Made by a program: the position numbers and the translations under genes
Assembly (NCBI RefSeq): GCF_024508315.1
Contig: NZ_CP101987.1
Location: 2,170,001-2,234,000 of the forward strand
DNA length: 64,000 nucleotides
Origin: Cellulomonas xiejunii
GTDB taxonomy: Bacteria > Actinomycetota > Actinomycetes > Actinomycetales > Cellulomonadaceae
Reading direction: 5' to 3'
Notes under the pieces: model-generated
Seen by the model: only the letters and a program-made list of their open reading frames with translations
Databases searched by the model: none
What the model was told of the DNA's origin: nothing
Shown: piece after piece, positions 46,497 through 56,242 of the stretch
Layout: each line of letters opens with the position of its first letter
How positions within the stretch are numbered: the first letter of the stretch is position 1

Positions 46497-47267
46497 TCAG
46501 CGGACGACGATCCCCGCGGCCCGCAGGGCGTCCTTGACCTGACCGATGGTGAGCGTGCCGAAGTGGAAGACGCTCGCGGCGAGGACCGCGTCGGCCCCGG
46601 CGCGCGCTGCCTCGACGAAGTGCTCGACGGTGCCGGCGCCACCCGAGGCGATCAACGGGACGCTCACCCGAGCGCGCACGTCGGTGATCATCTCCAGGTC
46701 GAAGCCCGCGGTCGTGCCGTCGGCGTCCATCGAGTTGAGCAGGATCTCACCGACCCCGAGGTCGACCGCCCGGTGGGCCCACTCGACGGCGTCCACCCCC
46801 GTGCCGCGTCGCCCGCCGTGGGTCGTCACCTCGTAGCCGGAGGGCGTGCGCGTCTCACCCGTCGTGCGGCGGGCGTCCACCGACAGCACCAGCACCTGCG
46901 AGCCGAACCGGTCGGCGATCTCGGTGATGAGCTCGGGGCGCGCGATCGCCGCGGTGTTGACGCCGACCTTGTCTGCCCCGGCCCGCAGGAGACGGTCCAC
47001 GTCGTCCGGCGAACGGACCCCGCCCCCGACCGTGAGCGGGACGAAGACCTCCTCGGCGGTGCGACGCACCACGTCGTACGTGGTCTCGCGGTCCGACGAC
47101 GACGCCGAGACGTCGAGGAACGTGAGCTCGTCGGCGCCCTCCGCGTCGTACCGCCGCGCGAGCTCGACGGGGTCGCCCGCGTCCCGGAGGTTCTCGAAGT
47201 TCACGCCCTTGACGACACGGCCGGCGTCCACGTCGAGGCACGGGATGACCCGCAGCGAGAGGCTCAC
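46497..47267 (-). CDS. hisF: imidazole glycerol phosphate synthase subunit HisF
   Basis: The cyclase subunit that, with the glutaminase HisH, forms imidazole glycerol phosphate and AICAR. The 256-residue TIM barrel has the catalytic aspartate in [19 protein letters not shown] (D at about 11) and the second in LNSMDADGT, plus phosphate loops VGGGVRS and ASGGAG. The GTG at 47267 overlaps the FKBP gene stop (GTGA), so it is read downstream of the lipoprotein. hisH and hisA are not in the window. Confidence 0.96.
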   Translation of the reverse strand: MSLSLRVIPCLDVDAGRVVKGVNFENLRDAGDPVELARRYDAEGADELTFLDVSASSSDRETTYDVVRRTAEEVFVPLTVGGGVRSPDDVDRLLRAGADKVGVNTAAIARPELITEIADRFGSQVLVLSVDARRTTGETRTPSGYEVTTHGGRRGTGVDAVEWAHRAVDLGVGEILLNSMDADGTTAGFDLEMITDVRARVSVPLIASGGAGTVEHFVEAARAGADAVLAASVFHFGTLTIGQVKDALRAAGIVVR

Positions 47268-48142
47268 TGGGCGCCCTGCGCGGGTGAGCCGGTGGCGAGG
47301 ATGTCGATCACGAAGACCACCGTCTTTCCGGCGAGCTCCTCGGCGTCGGTCACGCCCAGGGGGTACGAGGGAGGCACGACGAGCATCACGCGGCTGCCGG
47401 CGGGCTGGTCGACCAGTCCCTCGGCCCAGGACGGCACGTCGGACAGCAGGAACGAGACGGGCAGCACGCGCTGCCACGTGGAGTCGAACAGGGCACCGTC
47501 GTCCCAGGAGAACCCGGCGTACTGGACCGTGATCACGTCACCCGCGGCGACCTGTGCGCCGGTGCCGCGCACGAGCGGCTCGACGACCAGGCGGTCCGGT
47601 GGCGGCGTGCCCGTCGGCGTGAGCGACAGCGACCCGTCACCGTCCTCGGTCACCACCGGCAGGGACGGGTCGGGCTCGAGCTGCTCCCCCACCGCCCGCG
47701 TCGGCAGCACGTCGAGCACGGTGACCGTCGGGTAGTCGGCTCCGGACCCGCCGGGTGCCACCTGCAGGAGCCGCGCGCCGACCTGCTGACCGCGCAACGT
47801 CTCGTACAGGTCCGTGCCGAGGTCCTCGACCGTCAGCATCCGGGGCGTGGGACTCGTCGAGTAGCTCTCCTTGACGAGACTCGCGTCCCGCGCGTTCTCC
47901 AGCCAGAAGTCGATGAGCACGGGGGCACCGTCGACGAGCTCCGTACCCGTTCCCGGCCAGATCTCCTTGCGGAACGTCTCCTCGACGGTCAGCGGCGTCA
48001 CGTAGGTCACGGTCGGGGCCTGGCCCGCGTCACCCGTCACCGTGACCTCGGGCTCGACCGCCGTCACCGAGGTGCATGCCGCGAGCAGCATCGCCACGAC
48101 AACCGGAAGGGCCGCCCGGCGGGCACCTGCCACCAACCGCAC
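47264..48142 (-). CDS. FKBP-type peptidyl-prolyl isomerase lipoprotein, two FKBP-like domains
   Basis: A 292-residue exported lipoprotein with the lipobox LAAC (about 20-23). Two FKBP-like segments follow: a divergent first one (about 55-150, [36 protein letters not shown]) and a better conserved second one (about 180-285, [40 protein letters not shown]). It probably assists folding of secreted proteins. GAGGAGG precedes the GTG. FKBP genes commonly follow pafA in actinobacteria, which is the position here. Confidence 0.9.
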   Translation of the reverse strand: MRLVAGARRAALPVVVAMLLAACTSVTAVEPEVTVTGDAGQAPTVTYVTPLTVEETFRKEIWPGTGTELVDGAPVLIDFWLENARDASLVKESYSTSPTPRMLTVEDLGTDLYETLRGQQVGARLLQVAPGGSGADYPTVTVLDVLPTRAVGEQLEPDPSLPVVTEDGDGSLSLTPTGTPPPDRLVVEPLVRGTGAQVAAGDVITVQYAGFSWDDGALFDSTWQRVLPVSFLLSDVPSWAEGLVDQPAGSRVMLVVPPSYPLGVTDAEELAGKTVVFVIDILATGSPAQGAQ

Positions 48143-48285
48143 GTCCGTTCCTCCTCGCTCGGTCCTTCACGACGTCGCCGCGCCGTGCCTCACCGGCCCT
48201 CGCACGACGGGGCCCCACTGTACGACCACCGGCACCCGTCGCGCGGTGACGTCCGACCCCCGCGACCCGGCGTGGGCCGCGGACG

Positions 48286-49647
48286 TCACATGGACTCGAT
48301 GAGCCGGTCGACGCGCTCGTCGACGCTGCGGAACGGGTCCTTGCACAGGACCGTGCGCTGGGCCTGGTCGTTGAGCTTGAGGTGCACCCAGTCGACCGTG
48401 TAGTCCCGCCGCGCGTCCTGCGCCGCGCGCACGAAGTCGCCGCGCAGCTTCGCCCTCGTCGTCTGCGGCGGGACCGCCGTCGCCTCGAACACGTCGAGGT
48501 CGGTGGTGACGCGCTCGACGAGCCCGCGCGCGGCCAGCAGGTTGTACAGGCCCTCGGTGCGCGAGATGTCGTGGTACGCGAGGTCGAGCCGCTGGACCCG
48601 CACGTCGGACAGCTCGAGGTCGTGCTTCGCGCGGTAGCGCTCGATCATCCGGTACTTGATCACCCAGTCCAGCTCCCGCTCGACGAGCGTCAGGTCTCCC
48701 TCGCGCAGCGCCCGCAGCCCGCGCTCCCACAGGTCGAGCACCTGCTTGGTCTCCGGGGACGGCCCCGTCTCGGCGGTGACGAAGTCGCTGACGCGCGAGA
48801 GGTACTCCTCCTGCAGGTCGATCGCGGTCACCGTGCGGCCCGACGCGAGCGTCACCGGCTGCTTGCCGGTCATGTCGTGGCTGATCTCCCGGATCGCGCG
48901 GATCGGGTTCTCGAGCGTCATGTCGCGCATCGTCACGCCGGCCTCGATGAGGCGCAGCAGCAGGTCCGTCGACCCGACCTTGAGCATCGTCGTCGTCTCC
49001 GACATCGACGAGTCACCCACGATCACGTGCAGCCGACGGTAGTGCTCCGCGTCGGCGTGCGGCTCGTCACGGGTGTTGATGATGGGCCGGGACCGCGTGG
49101 TCGCGCTCGAGACCGCCTCCCAGATGTGGTCCGCGCGCTGCGACAGGCAGTAGACCGCACCCCGGGGCGTGGTCAGGACCTTGCCCGCGCCGGTGAGGAC
49201 CTGCCGCGTGATGAGGAACGGCACGAGCACGTCCGACAGGCGGGCGAAGTCGCCCTGCCGGCGCACCAGGTAGTTCTCGTGGCAGCCGTAGGAGTTCCCG
49301 GCCGAGTCGGTGTTGTTCTTGAACAGGTGGATCCGTCCGGGCAGCCCCTCGTGCTCGAGCCGCTGCTGGGCGTCCGCCACGAGGCCCTCGAGGATGCGCT
49401 CCCCCGCACGGTCGTGCGTGACGAGCTGGCGCCAGTCGTCGCACTCGGCGGTCGCGTACTCGGGGTGCGAGCCGACGTCGAGGTACAGGCGCGAGCCGTT
49501 GCGCAGGAACACGTTCGACGAGCGCCCCCACGCCACGACCTTGCGGAAGAGGTACCGCGCGACCTCGTCCGCGGACAGGCCGCGGCCGTCCTGCGCCGCG
49601 CACGTGACCCCGTACTCGGTCTCCAGACCGAAGATGCGCCTGTCCAT
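48286..49647 (-). CDS. pafA: Pup-protein ligase
   Basis: PafA links the C-terminal glutamate of Pup to lysines of target proteins, via a phosphorylated intermediate. The 453-residue protein starts [12 protein letters not shown], with the metal-binding glutamates E9 and E11, and shows the glutamine-synthetase-like nucleotide site ([35 protein letters not shown]). The basic [19 protein letters not shown] and C-terminal small domain follow. It is 43 bp downstream of prcA, GGGGAG before the ATG. Confidence 0.97.
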   Translation of the reverse strand: MDRRIFGLETEYGVTCAAQDGRGLSADEVARYLFRKVVAWGRSSNVFLRNGSRLYLDVGSHPEYATAECDDWRQLVTHDRAGERILEGLVADAQQRLEHEGLPGRIHLFKNNTDSAGNSYGCHENYLVRRQGDFARLSDVLVPFLITRQVLTGAGKVLTTPRGAVYCLSQRADHIWEAVSSATTRSRPIINTRDEPHADAEHYRRLHVIVGDSSMSETTTMLKVGSTDLLLRLIEAGVTMRDMTLENPIRAIREISHDMTGKQPVTLASGRTVTAIDLQEEYLSRVSDFVTAETGPSPETKQVLDLWERGLRALREGDLTLVERELDWVIKYRMIERYRAKHDLELSDVRVQRLDLAYHDISRTEGLYNLLAARGLVERVTTDLDVFEATAVPPQTTRAKLRGDFVRAAQDARRDYTVDWVHLKLNDQAQRTVLCKDPFRSVDERVDRLIESM

Positions 49648-49690
49648 TCGTCACTCCCCGTCGCTCGTCGGCCCGGTGCGGTCGACACCC

Positions 49691-50425
49691 TCAGGGCGTC
49701 GGCGGACCGTCACCGCCCGCCGGGGCGTCGACCCCGCCGAGCACGTCCTCCAGCAGCGCCCCCGTCAGCCTGCGGAACGCACGCCGCGGCCGGGTCCGGT
49801 CCAGGACCGCCACTTCGAGCGCGGCGGCACCCAGTGCCCGCGGCTCCGCCTCGTCCGCGGCCGAGCCCAGCACCTGCACCGCGAGCCCCAGCGCCTGCGC
49901 GAGCGTCATGCCCGGGCGCCACCCGGCACCCAGCAGGCCGGCCAGGCGCTCGGCCTGGCCGCCCATCACGACCCAGCCGTGCTCGTCGGCGACCGAGCCG
50001 TCGTACGACAACCGGTAGATCTGGTCGCCGGCCGGCTCGCGTCCGACCTCGACGACGACCAGCTCGACCTCGAGCGGCTTGGACTCCGTGGTGAACACGG
50101 TGCCGAGCGTCTGCGCGTACGCGTTGGCCAGGCCGCGTGCGGTCACGTCCACACGGTCGTAGGAGTAGCCGCGCAGGTCGGCGTACCTGACTCCCGCGAC
50201 CCGCAGGTTCTCGAACTCGTTGTACTTGCCGACGGCGGCGAACGCGATGCGGTCGTAGATCTCCGAGATCTTGTGCAGCGCACGCGACGGGTTCTCGGTC
50301 GCGAACGCGATGCCGTCGTCGTACTGCAGCACCACCACGGAACGTCCGCGGGCGATGCCCTTGCGCGCATAGTCCGCCCGGTCCTTCATCAGCTGCTCGG
50401 GCGAGACGTAGAACGGCATGCTCAT
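49691..50425 (-). CDS. prcA: proteasome alpha subunit
   Basis: Forms the outer gating rings of the 20S core. The 244-residue protein begins [20 protein letters not shown], the gate-forming N-terminus, then [20 protein letters not shown] and the alpha-ring helices ([20 protein letters not shown]). It lacks an N-terminal nucleophile. The C-terminal 30 residues are Gly/Asp/Pro-rich. The ATG overlaps the prcB stop (ATGA); a second ATG two codons later is possible. Confidence 0.96.
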   Translation of the reverse strand: MSMPFYVSPEQLMKDRADYARKGIARGRSVVVLQYDDGIAFATENPSRALHKISEIYDRIAFAAVGKYNEFENLRVAGVRYADLRGYSYDRVDVTARGLANAYAQTLGTVFTTESKPLEVELVVVEVGREPAGDQIYRLSYDGSVADEHGWVVMGGQAERLAGLLGAGWRPGMTLAQALGLAVQVLGSAADEAEPRALGAAALEVAVLDRTRPRRAFRRLTGALLEDVLGGVDAPAGGDGPPTP

Positions 50426-51252
50426 CGCGCACCTCCGTCGCGTCGCGTGCTGCGCCGGCCGTTCTCGACGGTCTCGACCGCGGCAGCCAGGTCGTCGTCC
50501 GACACCCGCAGGTAGCCCGCCTCCGTCACGGTCGCGACCACGGGCCAGATGCGCCGTGCCCGGTCGGGTCCCCCGGTCGCGGAGTCGTCGTCGGCCGCGT
50601 CCACGAGCGCCTCGACGGCGACACGCACCGCGGTCGACGCGTCCAGGCCGTCGCGCCAACGCTTCTTCAACGAGCCGCGTGCGAACACCGAGCCCGACCC
50701 CACGGCGTGGTGCTCCTGCTCCTCGTAGCGCCCACCCGTCACGTCGTACGAGAAGATGCGCCCGCGCCCGCCGTCCAGGTCGTACCCGGCGAACAGCGGC
50801 ACGACCGCGAGACCCTGCATCGCCATGCCGAGGTTGCCGCGGATCATCGTCGCGAGCCGGTTGGCCTTGCCGTCGAGCGACAGCAGGCTGCCCTCGATCT
50901 TCTCGTAGTGCTCGAGCTCGAGCTGGAAGAGGCGGACCAGCTCGATGGCCAGGCCTGCGGTCCCGGCGATGCCGACGGCGGAGAACTCGTCCGCGGGGAA
51001 CACCTTCTCGATGTGCCGGCTCGCGATCATCGAGCCCATCGTGGCGCGCCGGTCACCCGCCATGACGACACCACCGTCGAACACCAGCGCGACGATCGTC
51101 GTCCCGTGCGGCGCCTGGACGTCGCCGGGCGGCACCGGGCGACGCCCCGGCAGCAGGTCAGGGGCGTACCCGGAGAGGAAGTCGACGAACGACGACGAAC
51201 CAGGCGTGGTGAAGGCGTGCGGGAGCCTGCCGGACGAGTCGTGCAGTGTCAT
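50422..51252 (-). CDS. prcB: proteasome beta subunit
   Basis: The catalytic ring subunit, 276 residues. A 50-residue propeptide ends HG before T51, the N-terminal threonine nucleophile ([20 protein letters not shown]). The catalytic aspartate (about D67) in AGDRR and lysine in HIEKVF (around 83) are present, with the [11 protein letters not shown] strand near residue 100. It starts 6 bp after the pup stop and overlaps prcA by four bases. Confidence 0.96.
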   Translation of the reverse strand: MTLHDSSGRLPHAFTTPGSSSFVDFLSGYAPDLLPGRRPVPPGDVQAPHGTTIVALVFDGGVVMAGDRRATMGSMIASRHIEKVFPADEFSAVGIAGTAGLAIELVRLFQLELEHYEKIEGSLLSLDGKANRLATMIRGNLGMAMQGLAVVPLFAGYDLDGGRGRIFSYDVTGGRYEEQEHHAVGSGSVFARGSLKKRWRDGLDASTAVRVAVEALVDAADDDSATGGPDRARRIWPVVATVTEAGYLRVSDDDLAAAVETVENGRRSTRRDGGAR

Positions 51253-51258
51253 CGGCGC

Positions 51259-51453
51259 TCACTGACCGCCCTTCTGGACGAACCCACGCACGAACTGCTC
51301 GGCGTTCTGCTCGAGGACGTCGTCGATCTCCTCGAGCAACGCGTCGACCTCCGCGTCCCGGGCCTGCGCGCTCGGCGCCGCCGGGGTCGGCGTCCCGGGC
51401 TCCTCCGCGGGCTCGTCGTCCTGACGGTGCCTGACGTGCTCCTGCCCAGCCAT
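51259..51453 (-). CDS. pup: prokaryotic ubiquitin-like protein Pup
   Basis: A 64-residue disordered tag with a helical central part (VDALLEEIDDVLEQNAEQF, about 37-55) that docks on the Mpa coiled coils and ends GGQ. The C-terminal glutamine must be deamidated by Dop before PafA can ligate Pup. The Pro/Glu/Ala-rich first third is typical. GGAGG lies five bases before the ATG. It leads pup-prcB-prcA; the upstream neighbour is an oppositely oriented membrane protein rather than dop. Confidence 0.97.
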   Translation of the reverse strand: MAGQEHVRHRQDDEPAEEPGTPTPAAPSAQARDAEVDALLEEIDDVLEQNAEQFVRGFVQKGGQ

Positions 51454-51652
51454 GGTGACCTCCGTCCTGCGGTCACGTCCCGCGTGCCCCGCGTGCCCAC
51501 CCTAGGCCCAACGCCGCCCGCACGTACCGGCGGTACGCCACGGCGGCAACCGGGGGCACGGCGGGGCTCGACGACCCCGACACGTGCGCCGGTCGGGGGA
51601 CCGCCTGTGGAGACAGCCTCTGCGCGCCCCCGGGACTGGCACGATGCGTGCC

Positions 51653-54600
51653 ATGCCCGACCACCCGGACACCCTCTACACCCGCACCCTGCGCGCGCTG
51701 CAGGACACCACCGCGTGCCCCGCCTGCACCGCGACGCTGCGGGCCGGGCGCTGCGCCGCGTGCGGACTGGACGTGTCGGGACCCGACGGGGCGCTCGTGT
51801 GGCGCGACAGCCAGGCGGTCGTGCGCGCCCTGACGGCCCGTCAGGACCGGGTCGCCGCGCTGCGCGCGGTGCAGACGACGGGCCGCGGCGGACGCGCGTG
51901 GACACCCCGGGTGCAGCCGCCGACCACGCACGCGCCGGCAGCCCTCGCGACGCCCCCGGCAGCGGCGCCGCGGGCGCACGTCCCGGTGGTCGCCACCCCG
52001 AGTGCTGCGGGCCGTCCGTCGGCCACAGCACGGCCGGGCCCACCGGCGTCGGTCCCCCGGACCGCTCCGGCCGGCGCCGCAGCCCTCGTCCCGATCCCGG
52101 TCCCGGCCCCGACCCCGGCCCCGGCCCCGGCCCCGGCCCCGGCGGAGCGTCGCCCGTGGCGGGTGCAGACCGTCCTGCAGGTCGTCGGCGCGGCACTGCT
52201 GGTCGCGGCCAGCATCACGTTCCTCGTCTTCGCGTGGGACGTGATGGGCCTGCGCGGCCGTGCGGCCGTCATCGGCGTGGGCACGCTCGTGGTGTTCGCG
52301 CTCGCGTCGTGGCTGCGCGCCCGCCGGCTGCCCCAGGGTGCCGAGGCCGTCGGCGCGCTGGCCGTCGTGCTGCTGCTGCTCGACGCGTGGGCCGTGCGGG
52401 CGACCGGCGTGGTCTCCCTCGGGGACGGCACCGGCCAGGCCGGTGTCTCCGCACTGGTGTGCGGCGCGCTGCTGACGGCGTGGGGCGTGCGCTCGCGGCT
52501 GCGGGCGGGTGCGGTCGCGGGCGCCGCACTCGTGCCCCTCGCACCGCTGGCGTGGCTGCCCGCGGTGCCGGACGCGGCCGCAGCGTGTGCGCTCCTCCTC
52601 GCCGGGGGCGTCCTGACCGCGGCACGCGCGGTACCGCCGTGGTGCCACGGGCGCGCCGAACGCACCGTCATGCGCATCATCGCCGCCCTGCTGCTGCCCG
52701 CAGCCGTCGTGACCGCCACCGTCGGGGGCGTCGTCCACCTCACGAGCGGCCCGTGGACGTACGTCGCGCTCCTCGCCGCCGCGGCCGTGGCGCTGGCCGG
52801 GCAGGTCGCGGTCGAGGCGCGCACGGTCGCGCTGGGCTCGGACGCGCAGCCGTCGTGGTCGACGCGCGGCGCCCGGGTGATGCGCGGCGTGTGGGCCGCG
52901 GCCGGTGCCGTCACGGCGACGGCGGCAGCCGCGACCGCGCTCACGGCTGTCGTGGCGCCGCGCACCGACGGAGTGACGGCCTCACAGGCTGCCGTCGTCG
53001 GGGCGTGCCTCGTGGCCGCCGCTCTCGTGCTGGTGCCCCGCGGCCGGGCGTGGGACACCGACGTCCTCGCCGCCGAGCGCGCAGCGCTCCTCGGGGCTGC
53101 CGGCGCGGCGAGCTGGTCGGTCCTCGTCGTCGTGGCCTGGACGGGGACGCGCCTCGCGGTCGGCACTCCCCGTGCGTTCGTCGCGGACGCCGGGACGGCA
53201 GCCGTGGGGGCCCTCGTCGTCGCCGGTGCGTTGGGACTCCTGACCGCGCGCCGCGGCGAGCGGCGCACGGCCCGTGCGGCGGCCGTCGCGTGGCGGACCG
53301 TCGTGGTGCTCGTCGCCGTGGCTCTCCCGGTGCTCGCCGCCACCGCGGACGTCGTCCTCGTGGCCGGGCAGGCCGTCGTCCTCGCCGGGTTCCTCGTCGC
53401 GGACCGACGCACCGGGCTCGGTCCCGTCGCCGCGCGCGCCGGTGCGGTCGCGGCCGCGGTCCTCGCGGTCCTCGGCGCCGCACCCGACGCCGCGTGGACG
53501 GCGGCCGCGCTCGTCCTCGGGGCCGTCCTGGCCGTGCTGGCCCGCTCGTGGTCGCACTCCCCCGCCTCGGGGCCCGCGTCGACGGTCGTCGCCGCGGGCC
53601 TGCTCCTGGCGGCGGGCGCCGTCGGTGGCACGGCGACGGGCCTGCCCCCGACGACCGCCCTCGCACTGACGGTCGCACCCGTCGCCGCGGCGCTCCTCGC
53701 CCGCGCCCGGGTCGTCGGCGCGGCCGCCCGCGGTGGCGCGGAGCGGGACGCCGCCCTGACTGCTGTCGTGCTCGCCCTCGCTGTCGCCTGGCCCTCGTCG
53801 GCCGTGGTCCTCGGGGCGCCGCCGCGCGCGACCGGCAGCGACCTCTCCGTGCTCGTGACCGCGGCGCCGCTCGTCACCGCCGCGGTCGCCCTTGCGCTCG
53901 TGGTCGTGCTGCTGCGGTGGGGACGCGCGTGGGGCGCCGTGCCCGAGCTGCCCACGGGCGGGTACGTGGTGCTCGGTGCCGCGGCCGCCGCACCCGTCGC
54001 TGCGCTGACGGTCGCGACCGGGCACGTAGCCCTCGGGCTCCCCGGCCAGGCGAGCTCGCTGCTGGTGACGACGAGCGGCGTCGTGACGGCGGTGTGCGCC
54101 CCGCTGCTGCGCCCCTCCGGTGGGGACGTCGCCCGACGTGCTGCGGAGGTGTCGGGCACGGTCGTCGTCGCGGCCGGCGTGGCCGTCGCGACCGCGTCAG
54201 GTGCCGGGGCCACGGCGGTGACCCTCCTGCTCGCCGCCGTCGGCGCCGCGGCGTGCGCGCTCGCCCGGGACCGGCGGTGGGCGTGGTGGGTCGCCCTGGG
54301 GCTGGCGACGTCCGCGTGGTGGGTGCTCCTGGGCGCCCGTGACACCACCGTCGTCGAGCCGTACACGCTGCCGCCCGCACTGGTCGTGGCCGCGGTGGGC
54401 GCCTGGCGGGTCGCGCGGCGTCGCGACGGGGGCGCCCGCCTGCTGGCCGCGGGGCTCGCACTCGCCACCCTCCCGACCGCAGTGCTGCCGCCGGTGCTGG
54501 AGGTGGGCGCACGGTGGGTCGACCGTGGTCTGCTCGCGGCAGCTGCAGCGGTTGGCGTGGTCGGTGCCGCCCTGCCGCTGGCACGCCGCCGGCCGGGTGC

Positions 54601-56224
54601 GGCCGAGGTCCTCGCAGGCCTCGGCGCCGTGCTGCTCGTCGTCGGGCCCCTTGCGCGTGCCGCGACGGCAGCGCAGATCCCGACGGCCGCGCCCACCGGC
54701 CCTGCCCTTCCGGACGGCAGCATCCTGGTCGAGGCCTGGTCGTGGCCTGCGGTGCTGGGGCTCGCCGCGTGCGCCGCCGTCGTCCGGTCGCCGCGGGTCC
54801 GCGCCGTGCTCGACCGCACCGTGCCGTGGGCCCTGCTCGCCGCTGCCACCGCGCCGACGCTCCTCGCCGTCCTCGCTGCCCCGTCGGCATCCGCCGCCGT
54901 GGTGCGGGCGACGGTGCTCGCCGCTGCCGCCGCGACGCTCACCCTGGTCGGTGGCGCGACGGGTCGCCGCACGTCCGCACCCGGCGCGCCGGCGCCCGCG
55001 AGCGGCACGGACGGCGCACCAGCGGGCACAGGCCTCACCGGGCTCGGGCTGGCGCTCACGGCAGCGGCGGTGGCCGGTGCGACGTCCGTCCTGGCGTCGC
55101 ACGCGCCTCCGGTCGCCGTCGGCACCGCGCAGGACCTGCCGTTGCTCGTCGGCGGGCTCGTGACGCTCGCTGCGGTCGCGCTGACGGCCCGGCGCGGCCC
55201 GGTGCCCCTCGCGTGGGCCGCGGTCGGCGCACTCGCGCTGCTCCCGTCGGCGCTCGTGCGCGGGGCGGACCTGCGTCTGCTGCTCTGGGGCGCCACGGCG
55301 GCGGTCCTCCTGGCACTGGCCCGGATCGGACGCCCCCCGGCGCCGGGCACGGCGGACCCGCCGGCCGCCCGGCGCCCCGGACGGCTGCCCGCCGCGGACG
55401 TCCCGTGGGTGCTGACAGGGACGGCACTGCTCGTCATGGTCGCCGGCCCGTGGGCCGCCGCGCTCGGCCCCGGCGACACCTCCCACCCCGCGTCCCTCCT
55501 GCGGGTCGAGCTCGTGGCCGCCCTGACGTGGTTCGTCGCGCTGCACCACGCCCGGACGTGGCGGAGCGGACCCGTCGGTCCGGCGCTGCGCGCGACGCAG
55601 GTCGCGCTCCTCGTGCTCCCCTGCGTGCTCGCCGTCGACGTCTCCGCGCTCGGCACCCTGCGGGGCGTGCTCGTGCTCGCCGGTGGTGGCGCGCTCGCGT
55701 GGTGGGCGCGTGATCAGGTGGGCACGTGGCTGGGGGTCGGGGCTGCGTCCCTCGCGACGGCCGCGCTCGCGCTGCGCGGCGGGCCGGAGCCGGCGGACGT
55801 GCCGTGGACCGTGCTCGGTCTGCTCGTGCTCGCGCTGGGGGTGCGACAGATGCACCGGGAACCCACGTCCGCGTCGTGGCCGACGCTGGGACCACCGCTG
55901 GGCCTGGCCCTCGGTGCGCCGCTGACGGGCCTCGTGGTCGCTCCCGTCGGGTGGCGCGTCACCGCGCTGCTGGTGCTCGGTGTCGTCGTGGTGGTCGCCG
56001 GTGCCGTCCGCCGCTGGCAGGCCCCGCTTCTGCTCGGCGCTGCGGCCGTGCTGACCACGCTCGTCGTCGTCCTGAGCCCGCTCGCCGCCGGTGCGCTGGC
56101 TGCCGTCGACGGCTGGATCCTGCTCGCGGTGGGCGGGACCCTCGTGCTGGGCCTGGGCGTGACCTACGAGCGCCGCGCGCAGCAGGCGCGTGAGGCGGTC
56201 CGGTTCGTGCGCGAGATGCGCTGA
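51653..56224 (+). CDS. giant polytopic membrane protein with N-terminal zinc ribbon (SCO7613-C-terminal-domain-like)
   Basis: A 1,523-residue protein. The N-terminus has a zinc-ribbon pattern (CPAC near 16-19 and CAACGLDV near 28-35) and a helical segment with VWRDSQAVVRALTARQDRVA. A linker with Pro-Ala repeats (about 145-165) follows, then dozens of hydrophobic segments spread over the remaining 1,350 residues with only short polar loops. This layout resembles actinobacterial proteins annotated as SCO7613 C-terminal domain-containing membrane proteins; no function is known. ATG at 51653 is chosen; an ATG three codons upstream and the open frame to 51584 are alternatives. It lies between pup and dop on the opposite strand, converging on dop with an 18-bp gap. 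Confidence 0.85.
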   Translation: MPDHPDTLYTRTLRALQDTTACPACTATLRAGRCAACGLDVSGPDGALVWRDSQAVVRALTARQDRVAALRAVQTTGRGGRAWTPRVQPPTTHAPAALATPPAAAPRAHVPVVATPSAAGRPSATARPGPPASVPRTAPAGAAALVPIPVPAPTPAPAPAPAPAERRPWRVQTVLQVVGAALLVAASITFLVFAWDVMGLRGRAAVIGVGTLVVFALASWLRARRLPQGAEAVGALAVVLLLLDAWAVRATGVVSLGDGTGQAGVSALVCGALLTAWGVRSRLRAGAVAGAALVPLAPLAWLPAVPDAAAACALLLAGGVLTAARAVPPWCHGRAERTVMRIIAALLLPAAVVTATVGGVVHLTSGPWTYVALLAAAAVALAGQVAVEARTVALGSDAQPSWSTRGARVMRGVWAAAGAVTATAAAATALTAVVAPRTDGVTASQAAVVGACLVAAALVLVPRGRAWDTDVLAAERAALLGAAGAASWSVLVVVAWTGTRLAVGTPRAFVADAGTAAVGALVVAGALGLLTARRGERRTARAAAVAWRTVVVLVAVALPVLAATADVVLVAGQAVVLAGFLVADRRTGLGPVAARAGAVAAAVLAVLGAAPDAAWTAAALVLGAVLAVLARSWSHSPASGPASTVVAAGLLLAAGAVGGTATGLPPTTALALTVAPVAAALLARARVVGAAARGGAERDAALTAVVLALAVAWPSSAVVLGAPPRATGSDLSVLVTAAPLVTAAVALALVVVLLRWGRAWGAVPELPTGGYVVLGAAAAAPVAALTVATGHVALGLPGQASSLLVTTSGVVTAVCAPLLRPSGGDVARRAAEVSGTVVVAAGVAVATASGAGATAVTLLLAAVGAAACALARDRRWAWWVALGLATSAWWVLLGARDTTVVEPYTLPPALVVAAVGAWRVARRRDGGARLLAAGLALATLPTAVLPPVLEVGARWVDRGLLAAAAAVGVVGAALPLARRRPGAAEVLAGLGAVLLVVGPLARAATAAQIPTAAPTGPALPDGSILVEAWSWPAVLGLAACAAVVRSPRVRAVLDRTVPWALLAAATAPTLLAVLAAPSASAAVVRATVLAAAAATLTLVGGATGRRTSAPGAPAPASGTDGAPAGTGLTGLGLALTAAAVAGATSVLASHAPPVAVGTAQDLPLLVGGLVTLAAVALTARRGPVPLAWAAVGALALLPSALVRGADLRLLLWGATAAVLLALARIGRPPAPGTADPPAARRPGRLPAADVPWVLTGTALLVMVAGPWAAALGPGDTSHPASLLRVELVAALTWFVALHHARTWRSGPVGPALRATQVALLVLPCVLAVDVSALGTLRGVLVLAGGGALAWWARDQVGTWLGVGAASLATAALALRGGPEPADVPWTVLGLLVLALGVRQMHREPTSASWPTLGPPLGLALGAPLTGLVVAPVGWRVTALLVLGVVVVVAGAVRRWQAPLLLGAAAVLTTLVVVLSPLAAGALAAVDGWILLAVGGTLVLGLGVTYERRAQQAREAVRFVREMR
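52098..52143 (+). repeat. CCGGCC-type hexanucleotide repeat in the membrane-protein gene
   Basis: About seven tandem copies of a GGCCCC/CCCGGC hexamer encode the Pro-Ala repeat of the linker before the first membrane helix. Such repeats are prone to copy-number change. Confidence 0.75.
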
Positions 56225-56242
56225 CGCCCGGGGGCGCCTGCC

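Noticed and set aside
51841-55656. 1,271-codon minus-strand frame inside the giant membrane-protein gene
   Set aside because: Its translation is almost only Ala/Thr/Arg/Ser, a shadow of Ala/Val-rich membrane helices.
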